DNA from: Saprospirales bacterium
GTDB lineage: Bacteria > Bacteroidota > Bacteroidia > Chitinophagales > Saprospiraceae
DNA length: 64,000 bases
Direction of reading: 5' to 3'
Assembly (NCBI GenBank): GCA_016719895.1
Contig: JADJYG010000004.1
Span: forward strand, 248,001-312,000
In this document: positions 15,527 through 24,499 of the stretch, in pieces
Position numbering within the stretch: position 1 is the first letter of the stretch
How the letters are laid out: each line of letters begins with the position of its first letter
Notes under the pieces: model-generated
What the model was told of the DNA's origin: nothing
The model's input: the letters and a program-made list of their open reading frames with translations, nothing else
Databases searched by the model: none
Made by a program: the position numbers and the translations under genes

Positions 15527-16000
15527 ATGGCACACGAAAAAATAAACGGCTGCGTCGTCATTAAGGACCTGTACTACTCGGTCAATGACCATACCTGGAT
15601 ACGCCTGAACGATGATGGCACGGTCACCGTGGGCATGACCGATGTGGCGCAAACCCTGGCAGGCCCTATCCTGCACGCCAAAGCAAAAAACGTGGGTGCT
15701 GTGCGCGAGAAAGGCAAACCCATTGCCATCGTGGAAAGCGGCAAATGGGTCGGGCCGATCAAATCGCCCGTCACCGGCGAGATTATTGAAGTCAATGAAC
15801 GCGTGGCGGCCGACGCCCAGCTGCTCAACCGCAGTCCGTATCGCGACGGCTGGGTGCTGAAAATGAAGCCCTCAAACCTGGGTGCCGACATCGCAGACAT
15901 GGTCACCGGCGATGCTGCCGTAGAAGCCTACCGCGCCAAAATCTCGGCAGATAATCTCAAGGCCTGCACCCATATCGAAGGCACAGACGAATATGAATAG
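15527..16000 (+). CDS. lbpA: Lipoate-binding protein LbpA (GcvH-like)
   Basis: 157 residues, GcvH fold. The lipoyl lysine is K73 in VESGKWVGPIKSPVTG. In sHdr-containing sulfur oxidizers this protein replaces the glycine-cleavage H protein and is the lipoylated partner of the sHdr complex, carrying sulfur intermediates. No glycine-cleavage genes (gcvT, gcvP) are near; instead sHdrC1 follows within about 60 bases. The C-terminal tail beyond the H-protein core (about 130-157) is longer than in GcvH. Confidence 0.9.
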   Translation: MAHEKINGCVVIKDLYYSVNDHTWIRLNDDGTVTVGMTDVAQTLAGPILHAKAKNVGAVREKGKPIAIVESGKWVGPIKSPVTGEIIEVNERVAADAQLLNRSPYRDGWVLKMKPSNLGADIADMVTGDAAVEAYRAKISADNLKACTHIEGTDEYE

Positions 16001-16062
16001 CCACGGGATGCCCCCTTTTGCCTTTTACATTTTACACTTTACCTTTTAAATTTATCCGGCCC

Positions 16063-16764
16063 GTGGCACTCGATCTTTCTTACAACAAATACGCTGACGT
16101 TACCCTCGATGAAAAAGAGCGGCTATTCGACGAGGTGAAAGCGGACCTGCGGTACCACCATGCCCTGTACGGTTGCTATGAGTGCGGCATTTGCGTGGCA
16201 GCCTGCCCCTCCGCCCGGTTCTACGATTTCAGCCCCCGCGTCATCGCCCAGGCGGCCGCCCGGGAAGATGCCGACCTGATATACACCCTGATGAACGACA
16301 GCGTCTGGGACTGCTCGCAATGTTTCTCCTGCGACCGCTGCCCGCGGCACAACTCCCCCGGCATGCTCATCACCATCATGCGGGAAGTAGCCGTAAATAA
16401 TGGCCTGCAAACCGCCCGCAAAGCGCTCGAAGGGTACGGCCGCATTATTTACAAGATCATGTCGACCGGCACCCAGGTATCGCCCGACATGCTCCAACCC
16501 AATGCGTTTCCGGATTGGGGCGGCCATGTGCACGAAATATCCGAGAACCTGGATATCTGGCGCCGCGCCCTGCCACCCGAAACCTTGCATACTACCGAAA
16601 CAGGTTGGGCCGTGGATGACAAAACCATCATCGAACTCTACCTCATCTGGCATATGACCGGCGTCATGAACATGATCGAAGAAATAGACAGTGGCCTGCA
16701 TATGATCCTCGTGGATGTTATGGAGGAAAAACTGGAAGAAGCGGGGTACGACCTAAGTTTTTAA
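16063..16764 (+). CDS. shdrC1: sHdrC1, Fe-S subunit of the sulfur-oxidizing Hdr-like complex
   Basis: 233 residues. Two cysteine clusters: C38-x2-C41-x2-C44-x3-C48-P, a standard 4Fe-4S motif, and C84-x2-C87-x2-C90-x2-C93-P, slightly tighter than usual. The start is taken at GTG 16063; the frame is open further upstream through an AT-rich spacer that looks non-coding. It would shuttle electrons between sHdrB1 and the flavoprotein sHdrA. The next gene is not sHdrB1 as usual but a four-helix-bundle gene. Confidence 0.86.
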   Translation: MALDLSYNKYADVTLDEKERLFDEVKADLRYHHALYGCYECGICVAACPSARFYDFSPRVIAQAAAREDADLIYTLMNDSVWDCSQCFSCDRCPRHNSPGMLITIMREVAVNNGLQTARKALEGYGRIIYKIMSTGTQVSPDMLQPNAFPDWGGHVHEISENLDIWRRALPPETLHTTETGWAVDDKTIIELYLIWHMTGVMNMIEEIDSGLHMILVDVMEEKLEEAGYDLSF

Positions 16765-16832
16765 TTTAAAATTTAAAAGAAAGACGCATAATGTGAAATA
16801 AAATGTTTTAAGTTTTTTTTCCAAAAAACATT

Positions 16833-17219
16833 ATGAAAAAGTACAGTTACGATCTGGAAGAACGGCTGATAAATTTTGCCGTCATGATTAACCAATTTGT
16901 GGAAAAATTGCCCAGTACCAAAACAGCAAATCATTTAGGTGGGCAATTGATTCGGTCTGGAACTTCTCCTGCCCTGAATTACGGAGAAGCGCAAGGTGCC
17001 GAATCCACCCAGGATTTTTTGCATAAGGTCAGGGTGTGTTTAAAGGAACTTCGGGAGAGTCAAATTTCCCTGAAGATTATTTCCAAGGCCGGATTATCGC
17101 CGGAAGCCGTGAACAGCCCTTTACCAAAAGAGTGTGGCGAGTTAGTAGCAATTTTCACTGCTATCGTAAAGTCCACAAAAGACAACCTGAATAACCCTAA
17201 AAAGCCGCTAGCTGAATAG
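16833..17219 (+). CDS. Four-helix-bundle protein (S23/IVP family) inserted in the sHdr operon
   Basis: 128 residues. The motif FVEKLPSTKTANHLGGQLIRSGTSPALNYGEAQ and the later VRVCLKELRESQISLKII match the small four-helix-bundle family first known from 23S rRNA intervening sequences and frequent in Bacteroidota. Function is unknown. It sits between sHdrC1 and sHdrB1, flanked on both sides by AT-rich spacer elements, and its composition is more A+T-rich than its neighbours. I read it as an inserted passenger rather than an Hdr subunit. Confidence 0.85.
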   Translation: MKKYSYDLEERLINFAVMINQFVEKLPSTKTANHLGGQLIRSGTSPALNYGEAQGAESTQDFLHKVRVCLKELRESQISLKIISKAGLSPEAVNSPLPKECGELVAIFTAIVKSTKDNLNNPKKPLAE

Positions 17220-17257
17220 TTAAAATGCGGCAACACGGTAGTTCTCAATTGCACGCA

Positions 17258-17303
17258 CCCTTTTAAATTTTAAATTTATCATTTTAAATTTTAAATTAAA
17301 AAA
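17258..17303 (+). repeat. AT-rich intergenic spacer element (copy A)
   Basis: CCCTTTTAAATTTTAAATTT followed by ATC, then TTTTAAATTTTAAATT and an A-run ending at the sHdrB1 start codon. It is near-identical to the copy at 24454-24499. The two halves are mutually complementary (TTTAAA words) and could fold into a weak hairpin. Confidence 0.7.
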
Positions 17304-18485
17304 ATGATCCACCTGCCAGTCATAAGCGCCAAAGACCGCGAGTTTCACCTCCCGGATGAACCGCCAACCGAGGACCACCACGAGGCGCTCGAGGAGCTCG
17401 AACGCGAAGGTGAAATCATCATACAGCGAATACCGGAACCGTATATTGAGGTTCAGACCAAATTCGGGCGCACGAAAAAAATTCCGGTGCAAAAAACCTG
17501 GCACCACAAGAGCTGCGGCCAGTGCGGCCATATCCCAGGCTACTCCACGTCAATCTTCTGGCTCAACCGCCAGCTGGGGCTGGATTACCTCGATCCGAAG
17601 GATCAAACCTCCTGCACGGCATGGAATTACTATGCCTCGGCAACGTCCAACCCGGCCGCTCAGGCAGCCGTAGCGATCCGCAATTTCGCGGCGGCATTCG
17701 AAACGGGATATTTTCCAATCATCCACTGCGGCACCAGTTTCGGGCACTATAAAGAAGTGCGGCAATCGCTCATCCACTACCCCGAACTGCGCAAACAGGT
17801 GCGCGATATCATGGCCAAACTAGGTAAAAAACTGGTCATCCCGGAAGAAATCGTCCATTATAGCGAGTGGGTGTATGCGCTGCGCGACCGTATCGCCGAA
17901 CGGCAGGTGGTCGATATGAGCCACATCACGGCCACCGTGCACCCGGCGTGCCACTACCACAAACTGATCGAGGAAGACGCCATTTACACACCGGAAATCT
18001 ATGGCGCTCAACGAACTGCGGTAATCACCGGCGTCCTGCAAAAACTGGGCATTAATGTGGCGGATTACTCTACCTGGTTCGACTGCTGCGGCTTCGGGTT
18101 TCGGCATATCCTGGTATCGAGGGATTTTTCCCGCTCATTTGCCGTGCAGCGCAAAATCGAGGTCATGATGGAGGAAGCGCACCCCGACCTGACCGTCACC
18201 CACGATACAGGCTGTGTGACCACGCTCGACCAAAGCCAGTTTGCCGGCAAGGCACACGGCAAAAAAGTCGGACTGCCGGTGCTGGCCGATTCGCAGGTAG
18301 CAGCCCTCGCTATGGGAGCCCACCCCTACAAAGTGCTTCAGATGCACTGGCACAATACCGACAACAAGCCGTTCCTGGAAAAACTTGGTTTGGATCCCGA
18401 ACAGAAATGGCGCGAATTCGAAGAAGCCGTTGCCAAACTAAAGGACGGTTCGAAAAAATACCTGACTTGGGAAGATACGGATTAG
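17304..18485 (+). CDS. shdrB1: sHdrB1, CCG-domain subunit
   Basis: 393 residues. HdrB-type cysteine-rich regions: an N-terminal SCGQCGH, HCGTSFGHYKEV near 145, then HPACHYHKL...FDCCGFGFRH...THDTGC in the C-terminal half. These CCG motifs in methanogen HdrB bind noncubane 4Fe-4S clusters that act on a disulfide. In sHdr complexes the substrate is thought to be a sulfur adduct on LbpA. It is longer at the N-terminus than many HdrB proteins. Downstream sHdrA, H and B3 follow in the same direction. Confidence 0.87.
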   Translation: MIHLPVISAKDREFHLPDEPPTEDHHEALEELEREGEIIIQRIPEPYIEVQTKFGRTKKIPVQKTWHHKSCGQCGHIPGYSTSIFWLNRQLGLDYLDPKDQTSCTAWNYYASATSNPAAQAAVAIRNFAAAFETGYFPIIHCGTSFGHYKEVRQSLIHYPELRKQVRDIMAKLGKKLVIPEEIVHYSEWVYALRDRIAERQVVDMSHITATVHPACHYHKLIEEDAIYTPEIYGAQRTAVITGVLQKLGINVADYSTWFDCCGFGFRHILVSRDFSRSFAVQRKIEVMMEEAHPDLTVTHDTGCVTTLDQSQFAGKAHGKKVGLPVLADSQVAALAMGAHPYKVLQMHWHNTDNKPFLEKLGLDPEQKWREFEEAVAKLKDGSKKYLTWEDTD

Positions 18486-18587
18486 TTCGGCATCTAACCT
18501 TCTGATTTTTAAATTTTTACTTCCTTCTAAATTTAAAATGATAAATTTTAAATTTGATACACACGCTAACCATCCTATTTTAAAATA

Positions 18588-19652
18588 ATGCCAAGCAAAA
18601 AAATACTCGTCATTGGAGGCGGCCCCAGCGGTCTGGAGGTTGCCCGCGGTATCGCCGATTTGGGATACCAGGCTATTTTGGTGGAAAAAAGAGACCGGCT
18701 CGGCGGCACCCCCGACGAGGCGCAATACGCCGCTCTCACACCCGACCTGCGAAACGCTGAAGAAGCCATCCGGGAGATGATCGAGCCCGTGGAAAACAAT
18801 CCCAACGTCGAAATCATGCTCAACACCCTGGTGACGGGGTCGGAAGGCAGCGCCGGTAACTTCCGCGTAAAAGCCCTTCAACTCGGCAAACCCGTGGAAA
18901 TAAACGCCGGCGCCGTGGTGGTATGCACCGGCTTCCAGCACTTCGACCCGGGCCGCGAGACGCAGAAATACGGGTATTACGAGCACGACGACGTGATCAC
19001 GCTCGTAGACTGTGAAAAACTGCTCAAGGCTCACAATTTCGTGCGCCCTTCAAACGGCGAAAAACCCAAACGGGTGTGTTTTATTCAATGCGTCGGCTCC
19101 CGCGACCGGCAGATCGGCAATGAGTACTGCTCCAAGGTGTGCTGCGGCGTCGCGTCGAAGGAAGCTATCGAAATCCGGCAGCAGGCGCCCGACTGCAAAG
19201 TCTACATCTTCTATATCGATATGCGGATGTACGGCTACTGGGAGAACGAGATCTACTGGCCCGCCCAGGAAAAATACAAAGTCAACTATATCAAGGGCAT
19301 CGCTACGGAGATCGTGAAAAAAGGCGACAAACTCCTCGTTAAGGGCGAAGACACTACCCTGCGCCGCCCCATGGAAGTGGAAATGGACATGGTGATCCTC
19401 TCCGTCGGCATGGAACCCAGCAGCGGCACCAGAGACATGGCGAAAATATTCGGCCTGAAGCAAAACAAATACGGATTCATCGAAACTACCGGAGGCGCCC
19501 TCGAAACAGTGAGCACCGAAGTGCCCGGCGTGTTTGCCGTAGGCGCCTGCACCGGCCCGGCTGACCTGGAAGACACCGTATCGGCAGCAGGCCGGGCGGT
19601 GATGAAGTCGATAGCGTTTTTGAGGAAACGGGAACTAGTCGAAACTATTTAA
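18588..19652 (+). CDS. shdrA: sHdrA, FAD-binding subunit
   Basis: 354 residues, much shorter than methanogen HdrA and typical of sHdrA. The FAD-binding GGGPSG is at 10-15. VCFIQCVGSRD with C164 and C168, followed by C181, C185 and C186, is the conserved HdrA cysteine region that binds an Fe-S cluster. A C-terminal FAD motif reads GVFAVGACTGP. It is the expected flavin centre linking the C1/B1 side to an electron acceptor. An 85-base AT-rich spacer separates it from sHdrB1. Confidence 0.9.
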   Translation: MPSKKILVIGGGPSGLEVARGIADLGYQAILVEKRDRLGGTPDEAQYAALTPDLRNAEEAIREMIEPVENNPNVEIMLNTLVTGSEGSAGNFRVKALQLGKPVEINAGAVVVCTGFQHFDPGRETQKYGYYEHDDVITLVDCEKLLKAHNFVRPSNGEKPKRVCFIQCVGSRDRQIGNEYCSKVCCGVASKEAIEIRQQAPDCKVYIFYIDMRMYGYWENEIYWPAQEKYKVNYIKGIATEIVKKGDKLLVKGEDTTLRRPMEVEMDMVILSVGMEPSSGTRDMAKIFGLKQNKYGFIETTGGALETVSTEVPGVFAVGACTGPADLEDTVSAAGRAVMKSIAFLRKRELVETI

Positions 19653-19670
19653 ATTTTAAATTTCAAATAT

Positions 19671-20408
19671 ATGAGCCAGCTCGTCGATACCGATAGCGCG
19701 AAAGAATTCCTGAAGGAAGTGTCCGCGCATGTTTCGCCCGATGAGTTGAAGGCAATCTGTGAAAGTCTGGAAACCAAAAGCCGTTTTTTTCAGCGCCGGC
19801 TTGGCGCCGGTTCGATTAAAAATTTGTCCGGACAGGAAATACACCAACTCCTGCGCACCGTATTCGCCACCCGGCGCAAGGCCGCAGCGATCCTGGAGCA
19901 ATTTCCCGCCCAAAGCCTCCAAAAGTGGATGGCTGATCTGCTGCACGGCGAACAGGCGCTGGAACAAAGGTTCCAGCAGTTTTTCGACCGGCTCGAAGGT
20001 CTGGACGAAGCCGGCCGCTTTGACCTGGCCGGTGAACTGCTGCATTACACTTTTCCCGACCGTTACTGGCTGTGGAACCGCTGGATGTGGGATCCCCGGG
20101 CGAAAACCGGCGCGTTGCCGCTCGTGATCACCGAAGATTTCGACCTGAGCGCCCCCGCTTTTGGCGAAATGTACCTCAAGGTGGGCAAGGCTATCGCTTT
20201 TGTGCACGAGGTCGGCGACGCGGCGGGATTTCAGCGAATTGAGCGGTCGTTGTTTGGCACAACGGTGTTCCTGTGTAGCGTCTATGCCGTGTATTCCTAC
20301 ACTGTATTGCGGATGCGCATGACCCAGGAATTTAATAAAGTGGTACCCGGCCTGCCCGAACTGACCCGGCGGCTGCTGGGCGTGCACCGGATGGAAGAAT
20401 ACCTTTAA
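19671..20408 (+). CDS. sHdrH, conserved protein of the sHdr complex
   Basis: 245 residues, mostly alpha-helical. It has no Fe-S cysteine motif, signal peptide or confident membrane segment. Its place immediately after sHdrA and before the C/B-type protein is where the conserved hypothetical (H) gene of shdr clusters is found, and length fits. The middle contains WNRWMWDPRAKTGALPLV and a hydrophobic stretch VFLCSVYAVYSYTVL near 200-215. The call is by synteny more than by motif; biochemical role is not established to my knowledge. Confidence 0.75.
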   Translation: MSQLVDTDSAKEFLKEVSAHVSPDELKAICESLETKSRFFQRRLGAGSIKNLSGQEIHQLLRTVFATRRKAAAILEQFPAQSLQKWMADLLHGEQALEQRFQQFFDRLEGLDEAGRFDLAGELLHYTFPDRYWLWNRWMWDPRAKTGALPLVITEDFDLSAPAFGEMYLKVGKAIAFVHEVGDAAGFQRIERSLFGTTVFLCSVYAVYSYTVLRMRMTQEFNKVVPGLPELTRRLLGVHRMEEYL

Positions 20409-20434
20409 ATTTTAAATTTTGAATTTACTGAAAC

Positions 20435-21700
20435 ATGCCCGTAGATAAAAGTCAGATCATCGAAAAAGAATCCGTTGTCGTAGATGGCATCGAGCTGACC
20501 GCCGACTGGAACCGCATGTTCCTGACGCGGGTAGTGTCGGCATACGAAGACGACCTGATGGAACGCACCACCTCTATTGCCGGCGCCGAGTCGCTCGGCT
20601 GGTGCTACCAGTGCGGGCAATGCGTACCCGTATGCCCCGTGGATGCTGCAGGCGGCAGCTACGGCCCGTTGCGGGTTTTCCGGAAGGTGCAGCAGGGTAT
20701 TGATTTACTCGACGACCCCGACCTGTGGAAGTGCACCACCTGCGCACAGTGCCTGCGGGTGTGTCCGAAAACAGTGAACATGATCGACATCATGCCCGCC
20801 CTGCGCGAAGTGGCCGTGCTCGACGGCAAGGTGCCCGACGAACTGCAGGACGCCTTCACCAATACCTTTGAATACGGCAATCCCCTCGGCGAATCGCAGC
20901 GCAAACGGGCCGACTGGGCCAAAGAAAGCGGCCAGAACGTAGCTGTTATGGCCGAAATCAAACGCCCGGTCGATCTGCTCTGGTACGTGGGCAGCTACCC
21001 CTCCTATCACGCCCGCGGCAAAGACGCCAGCAAAGCCCTGGCGCGCGTGCTCAACCAACTCGGCGCCGACTTCGGCATCCTCGGTACCGAGGAAAAAGAC
21101 GACTGCGACTCCTTCCGCCTGGCCGGAGAAAAAGGCCTGTTTGAGGAATTTGCCGAATACAACATCAAAATATTCAACAAATACCAGTTCAATAAAATCT
21201 TCCTCACCGACCCGCATGCGCTCAATGCGTTCCGCAAGCAATACCCGGAATACGGCGGTAACTTCGATGTGGTGCACTACACGACCTACCTGGCGCCCCT
21301 GATGGGGAACCTGCCGTTCAGCAAAAAACTGAATTACAAGGTCACTTTCCACGATCCCTGCTACCTCGGCCGGCACAATGGCGAGTTCGAAGCGCCGCGC
21401 CAGTGCCTGAAGGCTATTCCGGGTGTGGAAGTGATTGAAATGGGCAGGTGCCGGGAGCAAAGTTTTTGCTGCGGCGGCGGCGGCGGCGGCATGTGGCTTG
21501 ACGGCTTCATGGCCGATCACGTCAACGAGCGCCTCTCTGAAAACCGCGTGCGCGAAGCTGTGGAAACCGGCGCTGACGTGCTCGCCGTTTGCTGCCCCTA
21601 CGAGGTGTCGCGCTTTGAAGATGCCGTGAAATCTACCGGCAACGAAGGAAAACTCGTCGTAAGGGATATCGCGGAATTGATAGCGGAAGCGCTGGGCTAA
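20435..21700 (+). CDS. Fused HdrC/HdrB-type protein (sHdrB3-like)
   Basis: 421 residues. Two 4Fe-4S motifs (C57-x2-C60-x2-C63-x3-C67 and C100-x2-C103-x2-C106-x3-C110) are followed by a CCG domain with HDPCYLGRHNG and SFCCGGGGGG. It merges what type I clusters encode as sHdrC2 and sHdrB2, and corresponds to the B3 subunit of type II clusters as I recall that scheme. Its C-terminal half is clearly paralogous to the C-terminus of the membrane protein at 27430-29526. It would form the second electron-transfer arm of the complex. Confidence 0.82.
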   Translation: MPVDKSQIIEKESVVVDGIELTADWNRMFLTRVVSAYEDDLMERTTSIAGAESLGWCYQCGQCVPVCPVDAAGGSYGPLRVFRKVQQGIDLLDDPDLWKCTTCAQCLRVCPKTVNMIDIMPALREVAVLDGKVPDELQDAFTNTFEYGNPLGESQRKRADWAKESGQNVAVMAEIKRPVDLLWYVGSYPSYHARGKDASKALARVLNQLGADFGILGTEEKDDCDSFRLAGEKGLFEEFAEYNIKIFNKYQFNKIFLTDPHALNAFRKQYPEYGGNFDVVHYTTYLAPLMGNLPFSKKLNYKVTFHDPCYLGRHNGEFEAPRQCLKAIPGVEVIEMGRCREQSFCCGGGGGGMWLDGFMADHVNERLSENRVREAVETGADVLAVCCPYEVSRFEDAVKSTGNEGKLVVRDIAELIAEALG

Positions 21701-21701
21701 A

Positions 21702-21740
21702 CCCTTTTAAATTTATCATTTTAAATTTTGAATTAATAAT
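21702..21740 (+). repeat. AT-rich intergenic spacer element (copy B)
   Basis: CCCTTTTAAATTT, ATCATT, then TTAAATTTTGAATTAAT up to the ATG of the second lipoate-binding protein. It differs from copies A and C by loss of one TTTTAAA unit in the first half. Confidence 0.7.
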
Positions 21741-22181
21741 ATGACAACCCACCACCTCCGCACCGATCTGCTCTACGATCCCGCCGCTTTGTTCTGGCTC
21801 GACGTGCGCGGCAATATCGCCCGTATCGGCATGTCGCCGCTGGTACAGGAAAGCACCGGCTCGTTCGTGGCAGTACAGTTGGCTGCAGCGGGAGCCACCG
21901 TGGCGAAAGGCGAAAGTTTCGGGAGCACGGAAGCCGAAAAACACGTGGGACAACTGAAAGCGCCCGTATCGGGAAAACTGCTGCGCTGCAACGAACGGGT
22001 GCAGGAAACGCCCCGGCTGATCAATACTGACCCATACGGCGAAGGCTGGCTGGTAGAAATTGACATGACCAACGCCGCGGCGGAACTGCCGCAACTGGTG
22101 CAGGGCGAAGCCGAAGTAAAATTGTTTTTTGAAATAGAAATAAAGAAGTATCAGGACAAGGGCTGGCTGGCAGAGAAATAA
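21741..22181 (+). CDS. Second GcvH-like lipoate-binding protein (LbpA2-like)
   Basis: 146 residues with the lipoyl-domain hairpin STEAEKHVGQLKAPVSG; the predicted lipoylated lysine is K67. It is only distantly similar to the LbpA at 15527: its N-terminus (HHLRTDLLYDPAALFWLDV) and lysine context (EAEK rather than ESGK) differ. It follows the B3-like gene, so each arm of the sHdr complex may have its own carrier protein (inference). Confidence 0.82.
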   Translation: MTTHHLRTDLLYDPAALFWLDVRGNIARIGMSPLVQESTGSFVAVQLAAAGATVAKGESFGSTEAEKHVGQLKAPVSGKLLRCNERVQETPRLINTDPYGEGWLVEIDMTNAAAELPQLVQGEAEVKLFFEIEIKKYQDKGWLAEK

Positions 22182-22232
22182 TTTTATATTAAAAAAACGC
22201 GCTGTAAGGACATGACAGACTTAATTGCCGTC

Positions 22233-22250
22233 GTTGGCGTCCTCGCCAAC
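22233..22250. other. Hairpin in the gap before the lipoate-assembly genes
   Basis: GTTGGCG, loop TCCT, CGCCAAC: a perfect 7-bp stem within the 131-base gap. It is followed by an AT-rich stretch leading to the LipS2-like start. It could end the upstream transcript or be a processing or REP-type element; no T-run follows directly. Confidence 0.5.
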
Positions 22251-22312
22251 AACAAGGGCAGCCGTTGGATTTTTATTGCAATAATATTGTTTGTTTTCAT
22301 ATCAGTTTTAAA

Positions 22313-23326
22313 ATGGTAACCATGTTCCACAGAAGCGGAGAACTCCAGGAAATCTTCATCGACAACGATGCCAAATTGCTGGAAAAACCTGCCGCCCGGC
22401 AGGACGCCTTCGCTGTGCGCCGGGCCCATTTCCCCGACGAGATGCGGTTTTTCGCGCCGGGGCTGAAGCATTACAGCATCCCGGAATTCGAGCAGAAAAA
22501 TCCGCATGCTTTCCTGCCGATCAGCCTCACGGGCGCCGGCTGCGCGCTCGATTGCGACCATTGCAATAAAAAGATCCTGGAACCCATGATCCCGCTCGAC
22601 CCCAAAGAGGGCCTGTTCAGCATGTGCCGGAAAATGGCGGCTGGCGGCACCGAATCGGTGCTCATCAGCGGAGGTTCTACCCGTACCGGCGAAGTGCCGT
22701 TTATGAAACATATCGGCGAGATCAAGCGGATCAGGGAAGAACTGGGACTGAAAATCATTATGCATACCGGACTCGTCACCGACGAAAACGAAGCCGCCGC
22801 CCTCAAAGCGGCCGGGGTAGATGGCGTTGCCATCGATATTATCGGGGCCAACGAGACGATCCGCGACGTGTATCACCTCGGCGCCACCACCGAAGACTAC
22901 GAACGTTCGCTCGCCCTGCTTTCTTCGTACGGCCTCAGTCTGCGCCCGCACGTCATTCTGGGGCTGCACTACGGCCGCTTCCTGGGCGAATACCACGCGT
23001 TGGATATGATCGCCCGGTATCCGGTGCACGCGCTGATCGTCGTGATCCTCACGCCAATGCACGACACCAAAATGTGGGGCGTGGAACCGCCCCCGCCCCC
23101 GGAGGTGGACCGGTTCTTCCGCCAGGCCCGGGTGAAAATGCCGGATACCTCTATCATGCTCGGCTGTGCCCGGCCCTTGGGCGACTATAAAAAAGTGGTG
23201 GACAAAATGGCTGTTGAAGCCGGCCTGAACGGAATCGCTTTCCCGGCAGAAGGTATCGTGGAGCACGCTGCCTCGCTGGGACTGAAACCAATCTTTATCG
23301 AAAACGCCTGTTCCTGCGGATGCTGA
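22313..23326 (+). CDS. lipS2: Radical SAM protein LipS2-like (lipoyl synthase component)
   Basis: 337 residues from ATG 22313 (an ATG at 22322 is possible). The radical SAM CxxxCxxC is C77-ALD-C81-DH-C84, and a C-terminal CSCGC (333, 335, 337) could ligate an auxiliary cluster. It is followed two bases later by a lipoate ligase and then by a second biotin-synthase-like radical SAM protein. That trio matches the LipS1/LipS2/sLpl lipoate-assembly route found with sHdr genes, in which the two LipS proteins each insert one sulfur atom into octanoyl-LbpA. Confidence 0.82.
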   Translation: MVTMFHRSGELQEIFIDNDAKLLEKPAARQDAFAVRRAHFPDEMRFFAPGLKHYSIPEFEQKNPHAFLPISLTGAGCALDCDHCNKKILEPMIPLDPKEGLFSMCRKMAAGGTESVLISGGSTRTGEVPFMKHIGEIKRIREELGLKIIMHTGLVTDENEAAALKAAGVDGVAIDIIGANETIRDVYHLGATTEDYERSLALLSSYGLSLRPHVILGLHYGRFLGEYHALDMIARYPVHALIVVILTPMHDTKMWGVEPPPPPEVDRFFRQARVKMPDTSIMLGCARPLGDYKKVVDKMAVEAGLNGIAFPAEGIVEHAASLGLKPIFIENACSCGC

Positions 23327-23327
23327 T

Positions 23328-24437
23328 ATGAAAACCTGGCGCTACATTGAATCGGACGGCACAGGAGCCGGCTACGGGCTGGCTACCGACGAATTTTTGA
23401 TGGACGCTTGTTCGGATGGGGACAAGGCGACGTTGCACTTGTACACCTACCGGAGTCATTGCGCCCTGGTCGGGCGTTTTCAAAACATCCATGCGGAGCT
23501 CGACCTGGACGCCTGCCGGCGCGAAAATATCGCATACAGCCGGCGTCTCACGGGTGGCGGCGCCATCCTTATGGGCGAAAATCAACTGGGCGTTTGCCTG
23601 GCCATCCCAGATGCGCTCGGCGCCGCCACCACGCGCGACCTGTACCACCTGTTGTCTGCCCCGATCCTGCACGCGCTCCGACAAACCGGTATTCAGGCCG
23701 GGTTCAGGGGCAAAAATGACCTGGAAGTCGGGGGCCGCAAAATTGCCGGCCTGGGCATCCACGTCAACCCGCACGGCGCCGCACAGTTCCACGCCAGCCT
23801 GTTGGTCGACCTGGATATTCCGCTCATGCTGCGGGTACTGAACATCCCGCTGCAGAAAATCGGCGATAAGGTAAATATCCAAAAAGTGGAACAACGCATC
23901 GCCACCGTCTCGGGACTGCTGCACCGCCCGGTCGCAACGGATGAAGTGCGGCAACTGATCAAATCTGCTTATGCTGCGCACTTCGGCGTCCAACTAGCGT
24001 GCCAACCGCTCGCGCCGGCAGAACACCAGGCGATCCGGCAATTAGCCGAAGAAAAATACGAACATGCCGACTGGGTTTTCCAGCGCTCCCCTCAGCCCGA
24101 CATGACGGGCATGGGCCTGAAAAAAACCGCGGCAGGCCTGCTGCGGACCTATGTGGCCCTGAAAGGCGAAACCATCAAAAGCGTCCTGATCACGGGCGAT
24201 TTTCTGGGACTGGAACCTCTCTTTCAACACATCGAGGCGCAACTCAAATGGAGCCCGCTCGATCAGCAACATATTGAAAAAGTGGTGGAACTGGCGTTTG
24301 AAAAGCACAACACGGCAGAAGCAGGTATCGAACCGGCCGAACTGTGCCAGGCGATCTGGCGGGCCGCCCTCGGCGCCATGAAAGAAGTGCAGCATACGTA
24401 CCGAGGATCGTGCTATTACCCCAAAATTTCATTATAA
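23328..24437 (+). CDS. Lipoate-protein ligase sLpl(AB)
   Basis: 369 residues. The N-terminal catalytic domain has RRLTGGGAILMGENQ and GGRKIAGLGIHVN (adenylate loop and catalytic lysine). The C-terminal domain, about 265-369, covers the accessory region, so the chain holds both the LplA and LplB parts. It would activate octanoate or lipoate and attach it to the LbpA lysine. The start ATG lies two bases after the LipS2-like stop. It is intact at the N-terminus, unlike the paralog at 13847. Confidence 0.87.
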   Translation: MKTWRYIESDGTGAGYGLATDEFLMDACSDGDKATLHLYTYRSHCALVGRFQNIHAELDLDACRRENIAYSRRLTGGGAILMGENQLGVCLAIPDALGAATTRDLYHLLSAPILHALRQTGIQAGFRGKNDLEVGGRKIAGLGIHVNPHGAAQFHASLLVDLDIPLMLRVLNIPLQKIGDKVNIQKVEQRIATVSGLLHRPVATDEVRQLIKSAYAAHFGVQLACQPLAPAEHQAIRQLAEEKYEHADWVFQRSPQPDMTGMGLKKTAAGLLRTYVALKGETIKSVLITGDFLGLEPLFQHIEAQLKWSPLDQQHIEKVVELAFEKHNTAEAGIEPAELCQAIWRAALGAMKEVQHTYRGSCYYPKISL

Positions 24438-24453
24438 TCCCATGCTTTTCAAC

Positions 24454-24499
24454 CCCTTTTAAATTTTAAATTTATCATTTTAAATTTTGAATTAAAAAA
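24454..24499 (+). repeat. AT-rich intergenic spacer element (copy C)
   Basis: Nearly identical to copy A at 17258-17303 over its whole length, with G replacing A in TTTTGAATT. It ends at the LipS1-like start codon. Confidence 0.7.

Noticed and set aside
15527..16000. Glycine cleavage H protein (gcvH) as the identity of the lipoyl proteins
   Set aside because: No gcvT or gcvP is near and both copies sit within shdr, lipS and ligase genes; LbpA is the better reading.
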